Source of the DNA: Acanthopleura granulata
Taxonomy: Eukaryota > Mollusca > Polyplacophora > Chitonida > Chitonidae
Reading direction: 5' to 3'
DNA: 64,000 nucleotides
NCBI GenBank assembly: GCA_016165875.1
Contig: JABBOT010000003.1
Span: forward strand, 22,418,873 to 22,482,872
Positions 51,001 through 63,000 of the stretch are shown one piece after another. The translations under genes and the position numbers were made by a program. The number at the start of each line of letters is the position of its first letter. Positions within the stretch are counted from its first letter, which is position 1. The notes below the pieces were generated by a model, which had not been told where the DNA came from, searched no databases, and saw nothing but the letters and a program-made list of their open reading frames with translations.

Positions 51001-54000
51001 CAGACGACTGTGATTTGGTGAAGGGGGCTGGTGTCTGTCTCTGGAATCAGCGTCTGACCTTCCATCAGAGAACACCCATCCGGACAGCTGTAAACAGTGA
51101 CAGTTCAGAACCACTAGAAACTACATGTGAAACAACGGGCCTTTGTCTCCTTGGATATTTGTGCTCTTGTAGATGTAACTATTAGAAACACTGAGCCCCA
51201 GCCTATCAGGCACTGCTCACTGAGGCTAAAGGCTGGAATCCAACTTTGGCTTCAAGTTTAAGTTAGGAGATTCAATAAATATACCAAACAATGTGTGCAT
51301 CAACTAATTAGCATACCTCTCTTATGTAAACAAAACTGTGATCTTTGAAGTATCTCAGCTTATAAATATACACCTTACAGCTAACTCACATCTCTGGCCG
51401 CTGGTAATTTTCAGGCTGCTTAAAGCTGATATCTATGCTGTCATTTCCCCTGTTGTTGTTGACTGTGAGCACGACAGCCATGTCACTATCTGCCTGCCTG
51501 GCCACCAGGATCTCAGTCAGTAACAGCCTGTTGTAATACTGATGAGCGTACGTTCTTTGCTTGACCATCACTCTAGGGGACATAATACTCTCTTCAAACA
51601 CAGCTGGAAACAGATACAAACATCTGTATAAATGGATGAAAAGCCACTCATTGTTATTCACCTTAAAAGTACATTAATCACAGTCAGAATATATTCATCC
51701 TGAATATCAATGTTTTGACCTTCAAGTCCTGATTCTTTCCAACCAGCAAACTGTAGTTGTTTTCATTTTCCATGAAGCTGTGGTAAAATATCCACAATGA
51801 TAATTTCAACAAAAGTTTGGCATGTAAAAATGGACTTTTCAGAAGCACCTAAGGCCATTAGTTTTCTGACAAGAAATTAATCAAAGTACACACCAAAAAA
51901 ATAGTGGCTCAATAAGGTGGATGAATCAATCAGCATAAAGCAAATTGTGTCACTTGAAAAAAAAAAAGCTAAACTTCAAAAGTAAAATAGAGTAAGCAAA
52001 AATTCAAAAATTTTCAGTCAAATTTTATTGTACTTAAAACATAATACAAAAAGGTTGAAGAATTATTGGAACACAGGAACAAACATTCAGATTGCTCACC
52101 TTTTTCAACATCAAGAGCATACTTCCTGTGGACGACTTCACTGGGCTGGCCTTGAATGTGTAAGCGTATAGCATTGTGAGATGGGATACGAGCTCTGTGT
52201 GTCCAGCCTGGAAGAAAAGGAGTCACCATCAGTCTGATGTCCAAACATAACCACATTCACAGTTATAGAACGACTATTTATCAACCGTGAGTAGAGATGG
52301 CTTTATACACTTACAAGGCAGCTGATAACAAATGAGAGACATTCTATAGCAGCTGCATCTACACAAGAAACACATCATCTTGAGTGACATTATAATATAC
52401 TGCTGATGAAGTTTGCATCCATGCTCACTCTATTTGAACAACAAAACTTCAAGCAGCCAGACCGTTGTGTCAGATTCAGTATGACAAAAGCTTGTTTCTG
52501 TGTGTGGGTTGTACCTGTGGGTCCATTGTAGAGACCGTTGACATAGACTGTGTCACTGTAGACTGTTGTGGCCAAGTGACCATTGCCCACAGAGGCCATG
52601 TAACGGAAGTCTACCTCCTCACTGCCAGGCTTCATTGGTAGGCTGAAAGGGAAGTATCACCAGCTAAACTGACGTGTAAATCAAACATTCTCACTACCAT
52701 CCCACAACATAAAACATCCTCATATGAAAAATGTGTTGTCCATTTAGCAAATTAAACACCTGGTCCCAATGAGGTAATAATGTGTTCTCTTCATTTCACC
52801 AATCTCTCACTGATTGAAATGTATGACAATAATACTGGCCAATTTTACAAAATTCTTCATTACACAATGAAAATTCAATATGATTTAAAGGAAAAGAAAA
52901 CAATACTTGCAACAATTAGCATGTGTTTGAAAGCTTTCCTCTAACTCAAACAAGAAAATGTTGCCATTTTGAAGTTGTCACTTGGTTAGGGTCAGTGGGC
53001 TGGAATTTTCTAACTGGAACTTAATTATCTGATTGGTTTAGCACACATGCTCAAAACATATGCAACTAGTTTGTATTCTTTAATATTTGGAAAAATGAAA
53101 ATGTGAGAAATATCCTTAAAAAAATGCCTATACAGCAACCTCAGTTTAAGTGAGCAGTCTGGATATGGCAAGCTTCCATTCTTTGTGAAACAGATACATT
53201 TAGGAACACATGCAAACAAAGATGAAAAAAACATTTGAAGATCGACAGAAGTGGGCTTAATGTTAATCGTTTGCTACCTGTGAGTCATGAAGATGGTGGG
53301 GTGGGGGCTCTCATCCTTGACATTCCCCTCCAGTGTCTTAGGTGCTGTAGGGTCACAGGGACTGTCACAGTCTAACATGCCCATCATCTTCCCTGAATCT
53401 TCAAATGTATGCTGCAAAAAGCCAAAAATCATTCATTTTCAGATCAACAGAACTAGCTGTTAACACTGAGGCTGTAACATGAAGAAGCTGTTTCAGGGTG
53501 GGGCTGTAACAGAAGAGCCTGAAACAGGAAGAGGCTCAAACAGGAAGAGCATGCTTCAGGGTGAGGCTGTAACAGAAGAGGCTGTAACAGGAAGAGGCTG
53601 TTTCAAAGTGTGACTGTAACAGAAGAGGCTATTGCAGTTTGATATTCACAAGGAAGAGGCTATTACAAGGTAAGAAATAAGAAATGCTGATCTGAAGTCT
53701 CAGCCTTGAAAACCATCAAATATACATTCCCACATTCATTAATAAAAATGGTTTATTATTTACCTGAATGAAGTTATATGTGTACCACAAAACTCACTTT
53801 TATTCCAGCGGTAAGGTATATGGATAATAGAAAAGTGAAATTTACATGCTCCCTCTCCACCACAGATAGAGCCAATCATTGTAATATCAGACGTAATAAA
53901 CCCACAACATAAAACATCAAATCAGCACACATCACCTCTCTGTTTCACTAATGTTACTCACCACTAATGTTACTCACCACTAATGTTACTCACCCAATGT

Positions 54001-57000
54001 GGCCAGCTCTGTATCTCACACAGGAGTCGTTCAGCCAGAACATCATTACGGTGAATCTGATCAAATCCGATCAGCCGATAGTGGGGATAGATCTTCTTCC
54101 TGCCACATGAAGATTTGTGTACAGATGTTGCAGAGAATGTGGGTGTTGACATCACATGGATGTACACAAACTGAAGACAGCCAGGCAGTTATCATTACTA
54201 AAAGGTTTTCAGACACATGTACATGAGCAAACCAATTCTAATTCTCTCATCACTTCTTTCAAACTTATGAGAACATTTCCCATGAAAAGTGCCCATGTGC
54301 AATAAAAGCCTCCCAGTGCTCTCTGTCATGGGCACATCCATCCAAGATGGCCCTGACAGTTGAGGTGCGCATCGGCCTCACCTTTCCACTCCACACTTGA
54401 TCAGTCTCTGTATGGCCTCCAAGACCTTCTCATTAGGCTCACTACAGGAGAAGTCCCCAAGGACACCAATACCTGCCAGCAGCAACCACAGGAGATTGTT
54501 AAGTTACAGACAAGAGGTAGCTATCATGGCTTATATCTTGACACCTTACGAACAATTGTGTGGTGCGAGCGCATGAACTGCTTTTGTATTTTAAATTGAC
54601 TATGTCTCTACATTGTCAAAGTTGGAGTAAATGTACAGCTTTGTAACACGCACCTGTGTTTGGATAAACAACAAAAATGCATATAATTATGGCATAGAAA
54701 TAAACATGAATTATAGTTTTAAAGTGTTGTTGATTTATAGAATCATCATACGCCAGAGGTGAAAAATGTTTTATGAAATTTGTATTCCCCACTATATAAC
54801 CTTTGTATTCTCAGAACAATGCCCTAAAGCCCGAAAACCAACGAACCAATGGAATTCTTTTTATCCCCTAGGATGTCTGGCAGTGGTGCATCCCAGCCCC
54901 TTCCCTCAAATACACTGCCGTCCTCTCCGACCAGAAAACTGTACCCCACATCAGACAGTCCTAACCCATGGGGAATAGAGGCCTTGTGATACTCCTGTAA
55001 ATGTGTGAACATGCATGTATTCAACAGCATTGGTTACAACAACAACAATGACGCATAACAACAACACATTGTGTCTATGGTCAAATAGGCTACAACACAC
55101 AACTTATAATTCTCACAGTAACTTGTTCATCCACGAAACTCTTGGTTATAAAAAGATATGAAAGTGCTTTTTTCTACACGTACATGTATCTAAATTCACT
55201 CCGATCTACCTGGACAGAATTGCATTTCACCAAAACTGCAAAGCACCAAGATATATTATTTATTCATTTTTTTTGTGTGTGTGTTTTACATTATACTCAG
55301 GAATATTTCACTTACAGCCTCGCAGTCAGCAATATGTGGGAAGGATTCAAACTGTATTAAACCTAGCTCTTTACAAAGCAGCATACACATATGAATCAGT
55401 TACGCCGAGTAACATTATGAATTGTACGACACGACCTGTGGTTTCTGACCTCTGTAAGCCTGGCCTGCTGTTTACAGTCCCCGTAGTTAAAGCACCTGGC
55501 CAAGGTGGTGTGGTGAAGAATGACATACTGGACGGGCTGGGAGCGAGCTAAGGCTGACCAGGTGGGAGGATGAGTGTCCCAGGTAGATCGCTCTATGACC
55601 AGGGGACAGGAGCTACCTGCAATTATAATGCCGGTAATCCTCACCAAAACTATCAACAGTTTAACCCAAGATCCATTGGAGTCCTCAAGAATTTGTCGCC
55701 TAATGTCGCATCTGAACTTCATATTACTGTTTGCTAACACACCAAATATTAGATTCTTACACAGACATATACGAGACAGAGAGGCACTACCAGCTTTAAT
55801 CAAGGGTAACAGTGCTTCACAAATTCACCCTCATCATCTGTCCATGTTACTACTACATGTGAGTGTAGAGGTCTTACCTTCAGGCACAGGGCAGTCTGTC
55901 ACCACAGATGTTCTCACCGTGAACGGTGTCCTCGGTAACAACAGTTCTTTGCCTATCACCCAAAAAAACAAGCACTTTAAACCTTCAGTTTCATGATCTT
56001 AGTTTCACAGAAATTTTGAGAAAAAAGGGAAGGGTTACACTGAATACCTTCAGGTCTGTGCTTTGATGATACATGTACTTATACAAATGATGTACCAGTA
56101 ACAATTTTCACCATACCTTGGATGAACTTGTACTCAGCCCTGGACATGGTCATTCTGACCACGAGTGGATAGTCGGGGGACGTCTTGGTAGGCAGTATCC
56201 GCACTCTCTCTTGGGTGATTTCCATGTCAAATGAGTTCTCCAGATAATCCACTCCTACAAACCGTAAAGCTGTGGTTCCTGGCGGCATGCGGGGGTCAAA
56301 CGACAAATGCTCCACATGTATCCTGGCACCTCCGTAACCAAAGAAGACAGTCTGGAGGAAACCTCCCATGCCTGTGATGAAGTTAACTGCTCCTAGCCCA
56401 GTCTTCACCTCTGTCCAGATCTACACACAAAAGAGGTGAAAGCTCAAGACAGTGTCTACACTCTTAAGCTGGCCTATACCATTAGAGCACTATTATCCCT
56501 TCACAGAAAAACAAAAGCTGCGTGCGCTTCATTCATTTTTTAAACACCACATCCACATGCAACTTTTTCTGCAATGGGAATGAACTATGCAAAAAGACCC
56601 ACATCCAGACTTTCAAATTAATTAGTTACATGTACAAGCTCATTGAAAGCGTAAGAAAGCATTATTTATTTAAATTCCCTCTCTGTATGCATGTATCAGT
56701 CTATATGTTTAATTAATTTCTAAATTTTTATTCATTTCACTCGTGCATGACTCTTTGCACAGAATGAATGAAACTAAAGCATATATGTATTAGGTTGATT
56801 CTGGCAGAACAAACCTTGAATGGTTCTCGGACGTAAAGTGCATAGCTCCTCCAAAAGAGTTCTCTAGCTCTGGCCTCATCGTCCAGTTCCAGCCAGCCAA
56901 TAGCATACATTCCCCAGGTCATGGCTGGTCCCAGTGGGTTGGTTATCTTCTCATACATCTCAAGGTCATTCCGTCTGACCTCAGAGCTCATTGGCCACAT

Positions 57001-60000
57001 CTGAGGGTAGCCCAGCAGGATGACATCCGCTTGTTTGATCCCTCTCTCATCTAATAATGCATGAACAAGACAATTTACATCTGAAAACTACAGCATCTGG
57101 GAAATTTCTCAAGGTCCTTTCCATTCCATTTGCATGCCTAGTTTTATTCACAATGAATGCTATTTATTACATTTGTATTTTGTTAGACACTAGAGACTAT
57201 GTCACAGAACATTAGAAAATTGCAATAAAGTACAATTTGCTGCAAGATTAATTGTAAGGCAAAAACTCTGGAAGAATCGTGATGTATTTAAACACTTATT
57301 CTTGAAATTTTCTAAAGGTTTTTCTTTGAAGACCAAGACCTCACAATGCAAAATGCAACACTTCCAAACAATGCACTAGCTCACAAACAAGCGAAAAACT
57401 AATATTACAAAAAAAGAAGACTGAGAAAAACTGACCTGTCCACTGTTCAAATCCCTCAAACTCAGGATGATACTGCCCTTTACTGTTAAACGGAAGATAC
57501 AGTTTATCTGCTACTTGTAACCAATCATCAGGCACTTCCGCTGTGGCATTCATCCCTGACAGACAAGCTGCATATCTGGCAAAGTGCACGCTGATTTTTG
57601 CACCTACGTTGGTGTACACCGAGTTGTTAATACTCTGCGCATGCTCATCTGGGGGCATAACACCTGAAGACAACACAGGACATGGTGAGTCTCAGTCAGC
57701 TGGATCGAAAGGAAGATAAGTTTATCTGAAGAATTTGATGTTGCATAATCAAACTCTGGCATGGTTACTTTCACATTATCTCAGCAACATTTACATTGTG
57801 CCAGTATTCTCCAGTGATTTACAATACTGGCATTCTTACCTCCAGGAACATAAAGTTCATTATTCCAGATTATTCTGACGTTATGCAACTAATACTGATA
57901 CTATCCCTAACTGCCTAATAATTATTGTTGATTAAAGCTTTCAAAACAATGACAGTCAACAGTTACCATTCACATCATAAGCCTGTTTTGTGGCATTCCA
58001 TGTAGGTCTCGACCGCCAAAAGTCAGCCATTCCACGGATAAACTCAAACCCTTTCTCTCGCTTCAGCCATTGAATGTCGCGTGTCATGGTGAGGTATTGT
58101 CGTGCAGCCAGTGCAATGTCGCCTGTGATGTGAAGCTGGTTTTCTCGGCATGGCACACAAATGTCTGGTGTCTGTTCATACCCCGTGAAAGCACTCTCCC
58201 ACGGAAATCTCAAGCCAGAATAGTTCCCTTCTTTCGCCCTTAACTCTGCAAACTTCATCCCATAAATTCTGTATGAAAGCATCTCCTTTGCCAGTTCTGG
58301 GTGGAACATGAGCATTGTGGGATACATCCAAGTCTCCATGTCCCAGAACACATGACCCTGATAGTCCGTCCAGTTGGCTCCATTTGCCAGACCTCCAGGG
58401 CTGAGACCAAAGAATTGGTTAGGTGTGATGTAGGGATCAAATGCAGGGAGAAAACTCAGGAGGTAATAGAAGGAGCCATAGATTCGCTTACTAAGATAAA
58501 CATCTCCATCCACTTCAATGCGCCCTCTATCCCAGCGTACTTTCCAAGAATGCACGTGTTTCTCAAACAGGACCTGATCCCCCTCACGAAGTCTCTGCAT
58601 GCCAGCCTCCATGGATTCCTCAGCCACTTTGCGATTCTGATCTATTGCTGTGAGGAAAATCCACGCGTACTTTTCAAGGTCAGCTTTCAAGGTCACAGAC
58701 TCGGGACGCTTGTTCCAGTACATGTGAATGTCCTGGAGGGCCGTGCCATTTATCTCTGCTTCATTGGTGCGCCCATGATGATACAGGCAATTGCATCTGA
58801 ATCAATTATATCAGTTTGGTACATATTTGAAACATTTCAATCATGAAAATTGCTTTTCTGTGTTCATAATGCTCTGCTTTGCGTTCATGGCCACACTCAA
58901 CAACACTGGAAAAAAACTTAACAAAAGCAAAAACACACACTAAAGACTTCTCCCTGAAGTCAGTTCTAATAGCCTCAACCTATTCATGATTCCCACTGGT
59001 CAGAGAAAGACAATGTTTTTCTAGGACTTTCAAGGATCTAATACCCTATGTTTTCAAGCAGTTTCAAGGACCGTTCAGTTGAAGTGCAAACTTTATGTGG
59101 TAATTACTGGATGCTCTTATGGGTGCTTATTTATTGGCCCCTTTTATTAATAATTTGATATCATATTTAACATTGAAAATTCAAAAACTTTGATAACCTT
59201 ATCCCAACACAAATTCTACCTGAAGTACTTTTCATGTCTTGAAAATCTTTCAACAAAATTGAAGTGCTATCAAGAATGGCAAGGATCATTAGGAACCCTG
59301 TACATCAGGGATCATTAGGAACCCTGTACATCAGCTTGTCCCTCTCCATATCTTAAGGATCACCTTTTCTCAGCCCTTCTGCTCTTGGCCTAATAGATTT
59401 CTTGCTTCCATATTTTCGGAAGTGGTGTGGGCTCTTTCAATCATCCATGTATTGAAACAATGAATATGACTGATGCAAAGATTTGACTTCGCCAGCCAAA
59501 GAGGGGTCATCAGATTGGCTGGGCATACGTAATTACACATGTAGTTCAAATCCAGTTACCAATAATCCAGAATAGGAAATGGTTAATAGTTCTAAGCCCA
59601 ATGAGACTAAAATACAAACTGGCAACAAAAGACACTGATCTCACTTACTCCTTGATCTGGTCATCTGTAACATTCTCCATGGCATCAAAAGTGATGTCCT
59701 TGCTAGCTCCTCCAGTGTTTATATCCAGGTCAAAGGTCACGCTTCCACGAACACCCGGACGTCTGTGGACATGTATCTCTGTCACCAGGAGGCGAGTGTA
59801 AAACTGATGAGCGTATGTCCGCTGTAAGACATGCACCTTAGGCGATAAGATTTTCTCTTCAAACACCGCTGAAAATGTAAGGCAGACAAACAGGTGAGAT
59901 TAATCTGATGCACTGTATGCTGAATAACAAAACTTAACCGTATATAAAATTTCTCAGCCAACAAAGGCAAGAACAGCATTTAGAACTGAATCCCTCTCAC

Positions 60001-63000
60001 ATAAATGTAAAGGTTTATCTGTACCTTAATAAGATTCAGTTCTACATCCTGATCAAGGTTATGTATTACTCTTCACATAGATTTACCTTTTTCCACATCA
60101 AGGGCAAATTTCCTCTGCACATGATCTTGAGGAGCGTCAGTAAAGTTGACACGGATGGCATTGAGTGCAGGTATCCGGGCGCGGTGACTCCAGCCTGTGT
60201 AGAGTCAAACAACTTCAAACAGTCACAGGACTATGACATTCTGTTCCATTACAACACAAATACATATTTTGAGGACACACATGCAATTCCTGGAGGTTTT
60301 TCATTTTTTTCCATACTGAACCGTTAAGAAAGTAATTTGCTAAGAGAAAATAATTTGCTAAGAAAAAGTAATTTGCTAAAATAAAGTAATTTACACATTT
60401 CTTAACATGCATGCAAGTTACAGACACAGGAACAATCTCTGACTACCTGTAGGTCCATTGTACAGGCCATTCACATACACAGTTGGACTGTATACAACGG
60501 TAGACAAGTGACCATTCCCCACCGAGGCCATGTAGTTGAAATCCAGCTCATCAGAATCCTTGTGAGTTGGCAATCTGTATAACAATTCACCAAACATGCA
60601 TTCAGTTACAACATAAGCCACACAAACATCTATATGCATAATCATGCAAGAAAGTACCCTGAGCTACAATGCCATATAATGATGTTGATAAGGGCAAAAA
60701 GACATGATGCAGCATTCTGAGAGTGGAATTATGCAGTTTTGAGTTGTATCATTACACAACAGAGGGAGGCATCAGCGTAAAGAGACTGGTTACTAGCCAA
60801 TCTTTTAAAATGGTGCTATTTGTTTTCAGATAAAATCACAAGCAGAATATCATTGTTATTCGCTATACCTAAGATCAAAACACACCCAAGCCTATTAAAA
60901 TAATATACTACAGTTGAGTTAGTTTTCTGTATATGTTCCAACCCATGGTGAAAATGGCAGATTTACACTACCAGGCCATGAAACAATCATGTCATGTCAC
61001 AAAGGGACATCACTCTGTTGTCGTTATGCTATATCTCAAACCCTGCAGACTGAGCTACATTTTTCCTTCAAACATCCTGAAGTGTAACATACATGTAAGC
61101 AATGTCAAAGGTTTATTTTTGGCAGGTTCTCCCACACCAATAAATATCAAAGAAAAACAGTGCCTAAAGATCTATCCTAAAAATCCAGAACAACAGAAGC
61201 TTCACTCACTTGTCTGTCTCAAATACTGTTGCCTTTTCACTAATATCCTGGAAGCGGCTTTCAGGTGTTTGAAATGGCTTTTGGCATTTTTTGTCGCACT
61301 TCGGTTTGACGAACATCCCGCCATACTGATATGGCTCCTGCATTGTTGTAACATATTACATTGTAACATATTCTTGCATTATTCTTTAGCATGTATTTAT
61401 GTTATAACAGCATCAGTAACATATGTTAAGCATGTTTGCTACTAGCATTGAAAGTTGCACCTCACCAATTTTTACAAATCAAAATTACCGTGAAAAGTTT
61501 ATAAACAATACCTAGCATACAGACTTTGAGATATCAAAATTAAACGCTATATAATAGCCAGTGCACAGATATGGAGAAATCAACATTAAACATAATAACA
61601 TACCCAGTGTACAGATTTGGAGAGATCAACATTAAACATTATAACATACCCTGTGTACAGATTTGGAGAGAACAACATTAAACATTATAACATACCCAGT
61701 GTACAGATTTGGAGAGATCAACATTAAACATTATAACATACCCAGTGTACAGATTTGGAGAGAACAACATTAAACATTATAACATACCCAGAGTATAGAT
61801 TTGGAGAGATCAACATTGAATGTTATAACATACCCAGTGTAAAAATTTGGAGAGATCAAAACTAAACATTATACAATACCCAGTGCACAGATTTTGACAG
61901 CTGACACAGGAGTCGATCCTCTGTTGTTATCAGATCGTGTACATTGTCTAACTGACGTCCTCCAAGCAGGGTGTAGTTCCAATGAATGTGCCCCCTTCAG
62001 CAGAAAACATGATCTACAGGAATGGTCTAATCTGAGCATAGCATTCAAATAAATTATTCTGATTTGAACAATTTCCTATGAACAGAGAGATAAATTGTGA
62101 CACTATCGGCCATATTTGCCAGCAACGTTGCATTTGAAGTAGCATTCTTCATTCAAAGTTAATACGAGAACTGCTGGAAATCAAATCTTTGTTGCTATAA
62201 CACAAACAGCACATATCCTGGAATGCAGTCAGATACTATTAATGCAATATGTAAATGTATACTTCTGGGTAACTTTAACAGTGGACAAAATGCTTACCCC
62301 TCTACTCCCTGTTTTATCAACTGTCTGAGAGCTGCCATGGCGAAATCAGAAGGGAACTCACACATAAAGTCTCCCATCACCCCAATGGCTGTCAAATTAC
62401 AACCAGAGATGTACACTGAGCATTGGAGAAGATCTCGTCTATAGTCCCATGTGAAATCTCCCATAACCCCAAATGGGAAAATACAAGTACAGCCATGGAA
62501 TGAGCCTTGGCAAAGACTTCATCTATAATCTTATATAAATCTCAAAACCCCAATAGTGTACAACCAGAGATGCACAACAACAAGATTCTATCTATAAACA
62601 GTAAAGTCTCTCAATACCTCCAATACCTGTATCAATACAACCAGAGAAGTACAACAGCATAGTCTTTAATATTTAACAGTAAAGCCATTAGCAAAGATTT
62701 CATCTAAGGATCATAAAGTCTCTCATAATCCCAACAGCTGCAAAACAGCAACAGCAATACAACCAGAGAAGTACAACAGCATAGTCTTTAATATTTAACA
62801 GTAAAGTCATTAGCAAAGATTTCATCTAAGGATCATAAAGTCTCTCATAATCCCAACAGCTGCAAAACAGCAACAGCAAGACTCTTAACAGTGAAGCCTC
62901 ACATCACCCCAACAGCTGTAACAATTTATATACACCCAGAGAGGTATGTTAGCAAAGACACTATCTAACATGGAAGCTGCATTTCATACAGTAACAATAA

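Noticed and set aside
58301..58846. 181-aa plus-strand open frame, and similar antisense frames in the other GH65 exons
   Set aside because: These are shadows of the large GH65 exon, repeated because the coding strand is conserved between units.
60933..61445. 170-aa plus-strand open frame
   Set aside because: It runs antisense across linker exon 1 (61210-61337) and intron sequence; no domain or conserved pattern was seen.
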